Source of the DNA: Fomitopsis serialis | Taxonomy: Eukaryota; Basidiomycota; Agaricomycetes; Polyporales; Fomitopsidaceae | DNA length: 21,668 bases | Reading direction: 5' to 3' | NCBI RefSeq assembly: GCF_022376445.1 | Contig: NW_025955537.1 | Span: forward strand, 1 to 21,668 | Part shown: piece by piece, positions 10,102-21,668 of the stretch | How positions within the stretch are numbered: the stretch's first letter is position 1 | How the letters are laid out: each line of letters starts with the position of its first letter | Notes under the pieces: model-generated | Databases searched by the model: none | What the model saw: the letters and a program-made list of their open reading frames with translations, nothing else | What the model was told of the DNA's origin: nothing | Program-made: the position numbers and the translations under genes

Positions 10102-11989
10102 ATGCAGCACCCTCCGTCCGCCCTACACAACTCGTCGCCCCTCGACTCGCTCGCGCGCAGGACGTCCACGCGGCGAGCGGAGCTGCCCATGTTGACCACG
10201 ACACCCCCGAGGCCCAGCGATCCTTCCATGCAGGCGCAGTACTCACCGATCCTTCACACGCGCTTCCGGACGACCTCCACGGGCACTGCGCTCACCGAGT
10301 TCGGCGGCCACGACCGGGATCGCAGCGATGCGCAATCGACCTCTTCGTGGGGCGCACCAGACGACTCCTTTACTGGGCAAAGACGGGACGACAGGAGCAG
10401 GGAAAGAGAGCAGCACTGGCAGGATGGCGCATCACAGTATTCTGCGCCGCAGACATCTTGGGTGCCCGGTGCACGCGAGACGATGGTCGAGAGTATGTAC
10501 TCTCAGGCGAGTCGCGACTTGGACGATATCACCGGGCGGTACCGCGATTCCTACCGGGAGTCTTGGAGGACGGGCGAGACGGCACGTCCGGACTCGTCCT
10601 CGATCAACCAACCCGCTGCTGGCCTACCGTCTGTCATCGTCTCCACAGAACCCGATTATGCTCGCGGGATGCGTGACGACTGGCCGGCAGCTCCCGTCAC
10701 GCAGATGCACCCCGGGGGCAGGACGCCCTCTCAAGTGCCGGCCTCAGTCAACTTCTCGCACCCCCGTGTCGCCTTCGTAACGGACGATGCCACGGAGAAC
10801 CGGAAACTAGAGGTCTACAAACGAAACCAGCAGCGGTCTGGTACGGCAGGCGCGACTGCTGGCCGCTCGCCCCTCTCGCAATACGATAGCTCGGTCGGAG
10901 GGAGTCGCCCATCGACAAGCATGAGCTCGCATGCCAGAATGGATTCCGGCGGGAGCGGTAGCGCGTCCTCACCGAGAGCACAACCTCAGCTCGCCCCGTC
11001 GGCCTCGACGCACATGCAAATGGCGCAGATATCCGGAAGCCAATCCACGCCTTCACTTCCACTCGCCTCTTCGTCGTCAAGATCGCTGTCCCCCAACAAC
11101 GCACCCTCCAGACCAGTACGATCGGATTCGCCCGTCAGCCTGTACTCGCATTACTCGTATTATCCGCTCGACAGCCCTATTCCGTCGCCCACCACCCCAA
11201 CCGTGCCGAGCGACTCAGCTTCCACGACGCTTCTCAGCCCTCACTACATCCCTTCGTCATCCAGCAAATCGCCACCCACCCCTGCCCCCGATCCTGCGGC
11301 CGCCCCATCATCCTCCGCGCCGCGGCCAAACCTGGAGAACCCGACGACGGCGCAGGACTACCTGCAGCTGGGCATCGTCCACCACGAGGCGAACCGGTTG
11401 ACCGAGTCGGCAGCGTGCTTCGAGAAGAGTGCTACGCTGGACGGCGGATGCGGCGTGGGCATGCTGATGTGGGGACTCGCGCAGCGCCACGGATGGGGCT
11501 GCCCGCAGAGCGAGAGCGCGGGTTTCCGCTGGTTGAGGCGCGCTGCGGAGGTGGCGGTGGAAGACCTTGAGAGAGCTAGGGCGGGGTCGGACTCCGGGGC
11601 GGTGAAGAGCGAACTCGTCCTCGCTATATACGAGGTCGGGCAGAGCTTCTTTCGTGGATGGGGTGTGGAGAAGGACAAGAAGATGGCAGTTGTGAGTTTG
11701 TTTTCTCTCTCTGGGAACGGGTGGCAACTGTGAGCTGACTCGCGACTGCAGAGTTATTTTCGAGTTGCAGCACGGCTCGGGGACCCGGACGCCCAGCAAG
11801 ACCTGGCGTTTTGTCTTGCGAATGGCAAGGGCTGCAAGAAGGATAAGCGAGAGTCGGCGAAGTGGTATAGAGCAGCGGTAAGTACTTCGCCGGTGACCTT
11901 AGCATGCCTGTGCTGAGCGCATCTCACAGGTCGCACAAGGGGTCAGCGACGTCGGGCTCGCTTGGATTTACAAGGATAAATATCAGTGA
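10102..11989 (+). CDS. Sel1-repeat (HCP-like) protein of the fungal Nif1/Dsf2 type
   Basis: Predicted scaffold or regulatory protein with TPR-like Sel1 repeats. Exons: 10102-11691, 11752-11877, 11930-11989; 1776 nt, 591 aa. The first ~410 residues are Ser/Pro/Thr-rich and probably disordered, with many phosphorylatable sites. The folded part runs from about residue 413 to the end: ATAQDYLQLG-like start, LTESAACFEKSA, GMLMWGLAQRHGWG, an IYEVGQSFFRGWGVEKD repeat, YFRVAARLGDPDAQQDLAFC, NGKGCKKDKRESAKWYRAA, and a terminal SDVGLAWIYKDKY. This C-terminal block resembles fission yeast Nif1, an inhibitor linked to mitotic entry, and budding yeast Dsf2. The equivalence is from motif memory, so I give no symbol. 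The ATG at 10102 is the first in this frame, but further 5' exons cannot be excluded. Confidence 0.85.
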
Positions 11990-13200
11990 GGGCTGCTGCA
12001 GTGGTTCGGTCTACTAAAGCCTGAACCGCCTGCGACTTCGAGGTATGTGTACTGTCGATTGACAGGCTTGCAGTAGCGCTCCGGACCGAACGAAGGACGT
12101 TGATCGATGATCCTTACTACTACTTAGTAGCGCTATACTTAGGATACCCGTAACCAGCAGTCTACGTGCTTACTGTATCATTATTCGGTATTGCTGTAAT
12201 CCATAGGCTCTGCGCTACAGTCGCATTGGGCGTCGGTCGAGCGTTCGAAGTGCTATGTCAAGTAGACGTCCGTCCTCTCGCTGCCGATTCGTTGGCTAGC
12301 GCTTACGCGTCCCCTGTGCCAGCAAATTCAGGCAAGTTCATCCTTGGCTTTCTCGTGTTTCCGAAGCCTTGCTGATACTTCACGCATCTTGATGTGCACG
12401 GCTTAGAAACGAAGCAGAAAGGTCCGAATGCGAGTATATAACTTCAAGGTAGACAAAATACCCGGCACTGAGCAGTATCAATCATAGGTGGGTCAGCCTC
12501 GACTATCGCCGCGAGACTATCGTGTCTTCAGCCTGGGGCGTCTTCTGCAGGTCTTCCCCCTTCTCTACATCCAGGATATCAACGGCGCTGTCTCACAAGG
12601 CCATGCCCTCTCGCTCGTCTCCTCCGGATGTCCCCTGTATCAGCACGTCAGCCACCTGTTCGGCGCGGTGTACGCAGGTCAGGACTAGCTACGGCCTGCG
12701 CCTGTACGTGCCCAGGGAACTTGGATCAGACGAAGGAGGGCCATGGACAGGAGAACAACGGCGAGACAATCAATCGGTCGAGTTCTCTGCCGCTGTGGAG
12801 GACCCTGGCGGTGGTGGTAGCGGTATCTTGGCGGTACCCTCAACGCCACTGATCCCAGTATGTTACTTCACGTCGCGCTGACACGGAGCAGCTTGCAGCG
12901 ACGTCTGGACCTTCTGCAAGTGTAACTCGTTGGACGGATGTGGGTCGTCGCACGAAAGTGCACGTGTCTGGCTGGCACCGATCGGCGATCATCGTGTTGA
13001 ATGTCCGAGTTCAGCCTGTCCAACCCAAGTCCAACCGCGTCCGAACCAACGTCTGCCCGCGACACCCTACCGAACTGGTCCCGCACGCATATTGTTGTAG
13101 TCATCGCCCCAGCGAACCGAGATTCTCCATAGCTCGTGATATTCGCCTTCAGTGCCAGCCTGCCAGTGTAATCAAGCGGATATCAAGACACTGGGACCAG
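11990..13200. other. Long gap upstream of the pseudokinase; promoter and possible extra 5' exons
   Basis: No recognisable gene. A TATATAA sits at 12435-12441. Further on, 12858-12898 looks like a 41-bp intron (gtatgt donor, CTGAC at 12878-12882, ttgcag acceptor). From 12901 the reading frame that leads into the pseudokinase ATG at 13201 is open without a stop, though it has no ATG of its own. These signs suggest a spliced 5' UTR or unrecognised upstream coding exons of the pseudokinase gene. Confidence 0.4.
12435..12441 (+). promoter_or_regulatory. TATA-box-like TATATAA
   Basis: Exact TATATAA in an otherwise GC-rich stretch, about 765 bp upstream of the first in-frame ATG of the pseudokinase. 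The distance implies a long or spliced leader if it serves that gene. Assigned by sequence only. Confidence 0.35.
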
Positions 13201-16200
13201 ATGGCAGCAGCGCAGTCGCAATTCAAGGAACGCATTTCCGCGAGCGAGGTGAGCACCATCTGTACGTCGGGGTCCGTCATTACCTGACTGTCAATCAATG
13301 CTGTTGAGTTTCCGTTGACACCGTCAACTTGCCATGCTGAACCGGACGGCTGCGTTTCAGACTTCCTGGAAGCAATCCGTGCTGAGGTCTGTGATCCTGC
13401 CATGAGTTCTCGTTCTGACACAAGTTGACATGTCATAAATACCTTGTCCACAGGGAGAAGCTACCCACGATGCTGATATACCATACGTTTTACGTTCTCC
13501 GAGTATCACGATGGTGGATGCCGCTTGTGGTCAGCTTGCGAACGGCAGTACGGTGAGCTTTGCCGTGGAGGTAAGTCGTGTTTTTGGGCTTTATTGATCG
13601 CTATGAATGAAACTGCTCGCTCAATATACTGCTGTTCGTAGCCTGCATACGACATCAAGAGATTGTTAGTGGAATGCAATGACGATATTGATGTACGTCG
13701 GCACGCACTCTATGACTGGCCGGTTTGACGTGACTCAATGTACTACAGGAAGTGATGGTAATCACGCAGCGCCCTACGACTGTGGACGTTGGAAACAACC
13801 GGAGCATGTGTGAAAGTGGATCCACCATGTCGCTCACGGAGGACTACACGAATCACGCAGGTTCGCGGCGGATCAACGCATCTGACTTCGAAGTGATTCG
13901 GTCGATTGAGCGGGGACCAATGGCTACTTGGAAAGGCGAGTTGGTCATCGGGCGCAAGGCAGACACGGCGAGACTCTACGCTATCAAGGTTTTCCGCAAA
14001 GCTTCCCTCGGAGCGGATCAGGGAGGCTATGCCTATGTGCGAACGGAACAAGCTGCATTGCGCTTGGTCACTGAACGTGCGGTCCCATTCGCGATGCAAT
14101 TGTACTGGAGCTTCCAGGATGAGAAAGCGTTGTATATGATCATGGTAAGCCTGCCTGTCGTTCGCTCTCATGCTGATTGACTTCTCATCTCGTCAGAACT
14201 ACGTGGCTTCGGATCTGCAAACGTTTGTGGAGTGTCATGGAGTTCTGGCTCTATCAGATGCGACCATATATGCTTCGCAGCTGGTGGGCATCCCATTTGC
14301 CCTTCACTGATTCGTATCAGAGTTCATCATTTCCCAGGTGCAAGGCTTGATGGCCCTACATGCAGTCGGTATCGTCCATTGCAACATCAATCCTAGCGTC
14401 CTCCTCATCGAGAATGGCTGTGTTGTTATCGCCGACTTCGGGTACGCTCAAATTGGCATGGACAGCCTGACTCGCTCCGTTCGGAAGAAACCACATCGCC
14501 AGCGGAAGGGAGAGGTGGAACCGTATCAAGCACCGGAACTCTTGCTTGACTGGTCTCCTCATGTTGCTTCGGATTGGTGGGGCTTCGGACTGGTCCTGTA
14601 TTACATGCTCACGGCTAAGGTAAGTTAGCGTTCGACCAGCACAGGGGGGCCTAGTCTGACTTGCTCACTAGCATCCATTTCTGGATATGAACGACCTAGC
14701 AGCGGCGCATATTTCTGTTGTCATCAATAAGATTCTGCATGGCAACTTCCCCATGTGGCTGGTTGAGGGGGAAGACAGCGCCCTCGGTGACCTGCTTCGC
14801 AAGGTACGGTGTGTATTGACAGGTGATCGACTATCTCACTGACGAGATTGCCTCTCGTGCTAGTGTCTCGAACGCAATCCGGCATTGCGCTTGTGCGGCG
14901 AAGGCGTGAAAGCACATCCATTTTTCTCCGACACGTGAGTTCATCCAACCAACGTAACGTTTGTGTCCTCAGATTGATCTGTTATGGTTCACAGAGATTG
15001 GGAACTTGATCCGATGAATACTCCTCTAGGTCTTGATTTCTCAAGCGTGCTCCGGCGCTGACTAACATCGTTAAGCAGCTTCAGCGTGTTATAACGGCGT
15101 TGCGAACAGCTCTGAGAACTTCGCGTACACCTCAACCACAAAGCGTACCTCAGAAGACACTAACGGGATTCACGGAACAGGAACTTTGCTGTCGTCTCCA
15201 CAGGATCTCATGGATGTGGATGACTTCTCGTTCGCCTGGGAATTTGGGACTGGTGACTACCCTCGATCTGGTTCAAACTCTGGCTACACTGCCGCTGTCC
15301 ACGATGCTCAAGCAAGTAGTTCTGCTCTGGCCTACACAGAAACTTGTCCCGATAATCTGCACGGCTATAACTCTGGCAGCTCGGACGATCTCGCTCATGG
15401 TGTCATGATGCCCTCAGAGTTCGGGGTTTGTCGTCCTGCTTCCTCGTCTGCAAGAAAGTACGGGACCATCCGCAAATTCTCTAGCCTCAACTTCGACCTG
15501 GACACGCTGGACAACATCCCTGCTTCTGGCCGCATGAACCCCTTGGGCACGTCTCCGTCTCCGTACCAGCCGCGCAAGTCAGCGTCTACGTTCACATCTC
15601 CTTTTACGTCCACGCCTGGTACCATGCGTAACAAGTTGCGCAAGAAGAGTCGGCCGGAAACCACCCCATCTTCCGTGTCTATACAGCCCCCCATCCTTGA
15701 CTTGCCTCCTGGTGTCGAGCAAATCGGTCATGGCATCGGCTACACGCGTCGGTCAGATCCGGTCTACTCGCGCCTCTCCTTCCCCACCGTCACTCCGAGA
15801 TCTTGCCAGGCCATCTTCTCCAGAGAATGCTTTCCCGGCCTCTCACCTCGGCACGGACGCAAGAAGACCGGGAGGAAGAGCAGCGAGCGCTACGAGCGGC
15901 CGGAGGGTGGGTCTCTGCCATGAACGAGGACACCCAAAGCGAAGACCCAATGGACGCCATCATGGAGGAAGTGCATGGACCTAGGTGGAATCTAGGCTCG
16001 TCGACGAGCGATGTCTCGCACGCTGGTGGGGCGGACCCGAGAGCGTACTTGGCACTCGTTAGGACCACCGTAGGCTTGGGCATAGGAGAGACTGCTCTGG
16101 ACTCGACTCGTGAACAACTGCCTGCTTTCCCTGCGGAACTCTCGACGCTCAGCCCGGACAGCACCTTGCGACTCGTGTCTCCCTCTCTTCGCGACTTGCA

Positions 16201-16210
16201 CAACCCCTAG
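13201..16210 (+). CDS. Predicted protein pseudokinase (AGC-like fold) with long Ser-rich C-terminal tail
   Basis: Exons as I read them: 13201-13248, 13361-13390, 13454-13570, 13642-13692, 13749-14144, 14197-14283, 14338-14619, 14672-14803, 14864-14934, 14995-15029, 15079-15761, 15824-16210; 2319 nt, 772 aa. The kinase domain starts near residue 129. Present: the beta3 Lys in YAIK (K162), a helix C Glu (E182), ADFG (276-278), YQAPE (APE 308-310) and the SDWWGFG helix F motif. Missing: a proper Gly-rich loop (IERGPMATW) and the catalytic loop, where HRDxKxxN is HCNINPSV (257-264), losing both the catalytic Asp and Lys. It is therefore predicted to be catalytically dead or severely impaired and probably acts as a scaffold or allosteric partner. 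The Ser/Thr-rich tail shows no domain. Start, exon 2 end and the last introns are uncertain: without the intron at 15030-15078 the protein stops at 15061, and without that at 15762-15823 it stops at 15923. Confidence 0.72.
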
Positions 16211-16784
16211 GCTTGGGTACTCCCTCCCCCTGTGGCTCGGCCCTGGCTCTCTCAAGTCCGCTTTCGATCATCATCGACAGCGACGCGTTGGCGTCAAGAA
16301 CACTCCTATCAGCGACCTCGAGCTGTCGCACTGACTCTACAGAGTTCGTTCTTCTGAATCGACCTTGCGTAATAGCGATCTCTTCGTTCATTTGGCCCCT
16401 GTCTTGTCCCTCAATCCTGTTCGCTTTGTGTATACAATGTCATTGGTTGTAGCTGGACCCTACTTTATGATTCATTTAATTTATGTTGTTGTCGTAGGGG
16501 AGTCGAGACGGTGTATTGTTGTTGGGCGTGTGAGGGTGATATGGCCACAGCGGCCCCTGCCTAAGTGCACCTCAAGTTGGCGGAACGCAATCACCCGTCC
16601 TGTCAACGTCTGCTTCCTCACACTTTCCCCCGCCACCAACGTCACTGTACTTCTACCATATCTTTAGCCAGCGTTTGGCGTTGAGAACATCTGGCCCCCA
16701 CATCCATCCTCCATCTGTCCAATTACCCAACGCCGGAGTTGAATTGTCGTCCGGCCTGCACGGAGATCAGAAGAGCGAGAACTC
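16211..16784. other. Intergenic region between the pseudokinase and MYST genes
   Basis: Holds the pseudokinase 3' UTR, including AT-rich runs near 16465-16495 that suit a 3' end, and the MYST promoter, which has pyrimidine-rich stretches near 16600-16720. Open frames here are short and have no family motif. No clear TATA box. Confidence 0.45.
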
Positions 16785-18965
<2,181 letters not shown>

Positions 18966-19444
18966 GCACCGCTGTATGTCAATACCCTGTGGAAGGCATG
19001 ATTGTCACGCTTGGCGATGGTTGTATTCAATGTACTACTATACCGTACCTCAGTTGAATTCTGAGTCTGGGCGGCCTATCATTTGAGCTTAACTTTGTCC
19101 TGGGCTGTCAATCGACATCGAAGTTCATATCGACGCACCGTAGGCCTGGGTGGCATGATAGACAAGAGTGTCTCACAGACACTGTTAGATCCGTCTTCTC
19201 AACCTCAGGACACAATATAGGACTATGAAACACCGGGCTCGGATCCTGAGCATATTACAATACATACCAGCCCGGAGCTTGCGGTCTCCGCTCTCCATTC
19301 CACAATGGCGATTCATCGGATCATGGCAACAAAAGATAACAGTTGAGCATGGACCTGGCGTATCAATAGAGAGCTGCATGGCATAGGATACAAACGACGA
19401 CGTGACGGGCGTAGACGGTGATATGGGTTGCAAAGTGGTCATGT
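18966..19444. other. Intergenic region between the convergent MYST and eL19 genes
   Basis: About 480 bp between two stop codons on opposite strands, so it should hold only 3' UTRs and polyadenylation signals. AT-richer patches occur near 19020-19045 and 19205-19265. Open frames here lack any motif. Confidence 0.5.
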
Positions 19445-20149
19445 TTACTCCTGAACGGGTGCCTCGTGCTCCACGGCGAGAATCGCCTGCCTCTTCTCCG
19501 CCACACGCTGTGAGCGACGCTCGCGGGCCGCCTGAAGTGATCGATGAGTGGAATGAGCAAATGCAGGTCACACATAACGATGTACGGACCTTGTTCTTGA
19601 CACGGCGAGCCTCCATCTGGTCCGTGAGGACCTTCGTACGGGTCTTCTCAGCCTTCGCCTTGTGGATGTACTCCATGAGGACACGCTTGTTCTTGAAGAC
19701 GTTACCCTTCGACTTCTGGTAGAGAGAGTGGTAACTGGAGAGGGTATGGATCTTCAGTCAATCAGCTCTGCACGAGATCGAGTAGGGACGCACAGATGCT
19801 TGTCGATCTTGCCCGCCTCTCTGTACTTCCGCAGCAGCCGGCGGAGGACCCGCTGTCTCCTCATCCACTGAACCTTGCTGGGCATCCGGGCCTCAGCGGT
19901 ACCCTTCCTCTTACCGGGGCCGGTGTGACGGCCCTTGCGCTTGGCGGCGAGGAGGTCGCGGGTGCGTGCGCGCGAGTGGACGGTGGTGGGCTTGATGATG
20001 ATGCGGCCGTCCTTAATGAGCTTCTTGACGTGGGTGCGGGAGTTGGCGTTCCCGATCTCTGCCTGCTCGCCGGGGTCGAGCCAAATTTTGCGCTTGCCGC
20101 ATCCCGCGACGGAGGCGGCGAGGCGCTTTTGAGATCGGAGGTTCACCAT
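19445..20149 (-). CDS. RPL19: Cytosolic 60S ribosomal protein eL19
   Basis: Structural protein of the large ribosomal subunit. Exons on the minus strand: 20149-19794, 19734-19590, 19531-19445; 588 nt, 195 aa, matching the usual 189-196 aa. The start [21 protein letters not shown] is the standard eL19 N-terminus and fixes the ATG. It is followed by [18 protein letters not shown], the basic segment [67 protein letters not shown] and the helical tail with [20 protein letters not shown]. The two introns (59 and 58 bp) have GT-AG ends. Upstream on the minus strand a GTAAGC and pyrimidine-rich DNA hint at a 5' UTR intron, common in ribosomal protein genes but not proven here. It converges on the MYST gene. 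Confidence 0.96.
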
Positions 20150-21258
20150 GGCTGGGGCGGGGACGGCGGTGAGCTCGACGCGCGAGGCAGCGGCGAAGGG
20201 CGGCAGCACTGACCTTGGTCTTGAGGAGGGGCGATGAGAGCGACGGCTTGCTCAGCAGTGGTCTGTCCGCCAGGCCTGCTTACGTGAGCTCAGCCTCCCG
20301 GCGCATGCCGAAACTCTAATCGTGGTGCTAGCACGGACCCGGTTCCCCGGCTCGGGGCTGCGCGCCTCGTTCTCTTGCGCACTTGCCTCTTTGCGGATGT
20401 GCTGCCCAATGCCCATCGCTCTGTTGCCCTTCTCAATCATGTGTGCTCTGCTCCCTGCTAGAACGCTCTGCATATCATGCCGAAGTGTCGAGACGATGCC
20501 TAGTCTGATCCCCTGGCCTAATGCAATGACCAAGTCTTTCCAACATCACTTGTCGCGTGCATTCTTCCATGTGAACTCTCCTGCACACAGTTCACCCTGT
20601 GTCGTTCAGGCTCTGATCGTGCTCGCCTCCGTGTCCTGCACACACCGCAACGAATTCTCAGGCGGACTGGAGACACAGTCGCCCCGCCAGGCCTGCAGGC
20701 GAACAATCCGTCCGACATTGTCCGACGCGCTATTTTGTCATAGGCTGCTGCTCCGGCGCGGCCGACTTGTGGCAGATGGGGCTGATGTCCCTTCTTTTGT
20801 TTCGCTGCAGCGCGGTCGTTCTCGAGCACGTCAAGGCCGCTGACGGCATTGCCATGGATTTCAGACTCCCTGCGTGCCCGCGACGCGCTTGTCGCCTGGA
20901 TATCTCGCGTAACCTGCGATGACATCAACCTCCGGGCGTAGGCGATAGAGTGTGGTCTCGTTGTGGCAAATGCAGGGTCGGAGGCAGGATGAACGGGCTT
21001 ATCGCAGAGCGCAGTGACAGGAGCGGCCGCGGGTGAGCTTCGCTGAATCCGTGTGCACGAGACGTAGAGGAGGAGGAAGTGCTTCTATCAGAGAGCAGCT
21101 CGGCCAGGGCCTGCCCTGCCTCGTGTCGGTGTCGCGAGAAGTTCATCTACCGAAATACACTGTTCGTCTGTTTTCTGCCAGCGCGGGCGCCAGATGGGGC
21201 GAGGAGATGAACGTGCAACGGGAGCGGGCAGAAGATGAAGCTGGCGACCGGGCGAGTG

Positions 21259-21270
21259 GCCGGCGCCGGC
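21259..21270. repeat. Perfect 12-bp palindrome GCCGGCGCCGGC
   Basis: Self-complementary over all 12 bases. It lies 11 bp upstream of a TATA-like AATAAAAG and about 325 bp upstream of the start codon of the right-hand gene. Suitable for a dimeric zinc-cluster factor (CGG half-sites), which is inference. Confidence 0.6.
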
Positions 21271-21281
21271 TTACCTAAGCG

Positions 21282-21289
21282 AATAAAAG
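21282..21289 (+). promoter_or_regulatory. TATA-like AATAAAAG upstream of the right-hand gene
   Basis: The only A-rich octamer in a GC- and CT-rich region, followed by ~300 bp of pyrimidine-rich DNA (roughly 21300-21590) typical of fungal core promoters and leaders, then an ATG at 21594/21600. Assigned by position and composition only. Confidence 0.35.
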
Positions 21290-21593
21290 TGGCGTCTTGC
21301 TCCGGTTGAAATCCTGCTCAGCTCTGCTCAGACCGTCGCCGTCCGCTCCCAGCATCCCTCCGTCTCTCTTCCAGCCGTCTCCCAGCGGCACCAGCGAGGG
21401 GTCTTCCCGCTCGCGCCTCCTCGCTACACCGCAGTCAGCACCAACCCTGCCTTCAACGTGTCCGCTAGCCATGAATACCCAATAAACCGCTCCCAGCCCA
21501 CCACCCTGCTGCTCCAGCACCCATCACTCGCACTTCCCCCATCGCATCCCCAACATTGCCCCCTCACGACCCTGTCACATCCAGCACCCTTTC

Positions 21594-21668
21594 ATGACCA
21601 TGGTCGACGCAACCGAGACGCCCAGGCCGAGGGCGAAGGCCCCGACGGCTCAGACAAACCGCCGCATG
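21594..21668 (+). CDS. Start of an unidentified protein, runs off the window
   Basis: ATG at 21594 and a second in-frame ATG at 21600 in a good initiation context (ACCATGG). The frame stays open to the last base, giving a short basic, Pro/Thr/Arg-rich start (MVDATETPRPRAKAP). A pyrimidine-rich tract and a TATA-like element precede it, which supports a real start. The visible part is too short to name a product, and the first exon may be longer or the frame incidental. Confidence 0.4.
   Translation, partial: MTMVDATETPRPRAKAPTAQTNRRM

Larger units (their letters stand above)
20150..21593. other. Long intergenic region between eL19 and the next gene
   Basis: 1.44 kb with the eL19 promoter at its left end and the promoter of the right-hand gene at its right end. 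Open frames of up to ~170 codons (for example 20322-20843 plus, 20518-20928 minus) have no recognisable motif. A shared word, CCGCCAGGCCTGC, occurs near 20268 and 20693. A 12-bp palindrome and an AATAAAAG lie at 21259-21289, followed by a pyrimidine-rich leader-like stretch. Confidence 0.45.

Noticed and set aside
10328..10780. 150-codon plus-strand open frame inside the Sel1-repeat gene
   Set aside because: Out-of-frame shadow of the long N-terminal exon; no motif and no initiation context.
12166..12375. 69-codon plus-strand open frame after the Sel1-repeat gene
   Set aside because: Short, no motif, and no convincing splice partners; treated as intergenic.
13743..14171. 142-codon minus-strand open frame
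   Set aside because: Directly antisense to the pseudokinase exon with YAIK and the helix C Glu, which has flanking splice sites and family motifs.
19796..20212. 138-codon plus-strand open frame
   Set aside because: It is antisense to the first exon of RPL19, whose protein is unmistakable; the plus frame has no motif and reflects the codon bias of the real gene.
20322..20843. 173-codon plus-strand open frame upstream of eL19
   Set aside because: No recognisable domain and no coherent hydrophobic or charge pattern, and it overlaps a similar-sized minus-strand frame; likely chance in GC-rich intergenic DNA.

Overview
This window reads as nuclear DNA of a filamentous basidiomycete, most likely an Agaricomycete. 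The genes are split by many short introns (mostly 45-65 bp, GT-AG, often with a CTNAC-type branch site), coding DNA is GC-rich, intergenic gaps are short (0.4-1.4 kb), and the protein families have typical fungal forms. I see no bacterial-style operons, no CRISPR array, no transposon and no convincing tRNA. All exon models were read by eye from frame continuity, splice consensus and family motifs. No RNA evidence was used.

Layout from left to right: (1) 1-1248, minus strand: the 5' half of a cytochrome P450, cut by the window edge and carrying apparent single-base frameshifts, so probably a pseudogene. (2) 1720-7339, plus: a complete DNA topoisomerase II in 16 exons, with all ATPase, TOPRIM and cleavage motifs and a long charged tail. 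(3) 7973-9685, plus: mitochondrial large-subunit ribosomal protein mL38 (MRPL35/PEBP-like). (4) 10102-11989, plus: a Sel1-repeat protein of the fungal Nif1/Dsf2 type. (5) about 13201-16210, plus: a kinase-fold protein whose catalytic loop has lost the catalytic Asp and Lys, i.e. a predicted pseudokinase with a long Ser-rich tail. (6) 16785-18965, plus: a MYST-family (Esa1/Tip60-like) histone acetyltransferase. (7) 19445-20149, minus: ribosomal protein eL19. (8) 21594-end, plus: the first codons of a possible gene that runs off the window.

The genes do not form an obvious pathway. TOP2, the MYST acetyltransferase and eL19 are core nuclear or cytosolic housekeeping genes, and mL38 is mitochondrial housekeeping. 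The P450 and the pseudokinase are the accessory-looking parts. The points most worth a second look are the degenerate kinase and its uncertain 5' and 3' ends, the decayed P450, SUMO- and PCNA-interaction-like motifs in the TOP2 tail, a GC-AG intron in TOP2, a pair of MluI-box-like sites upstream of TOP2, and two large insertions in the MYST protein.
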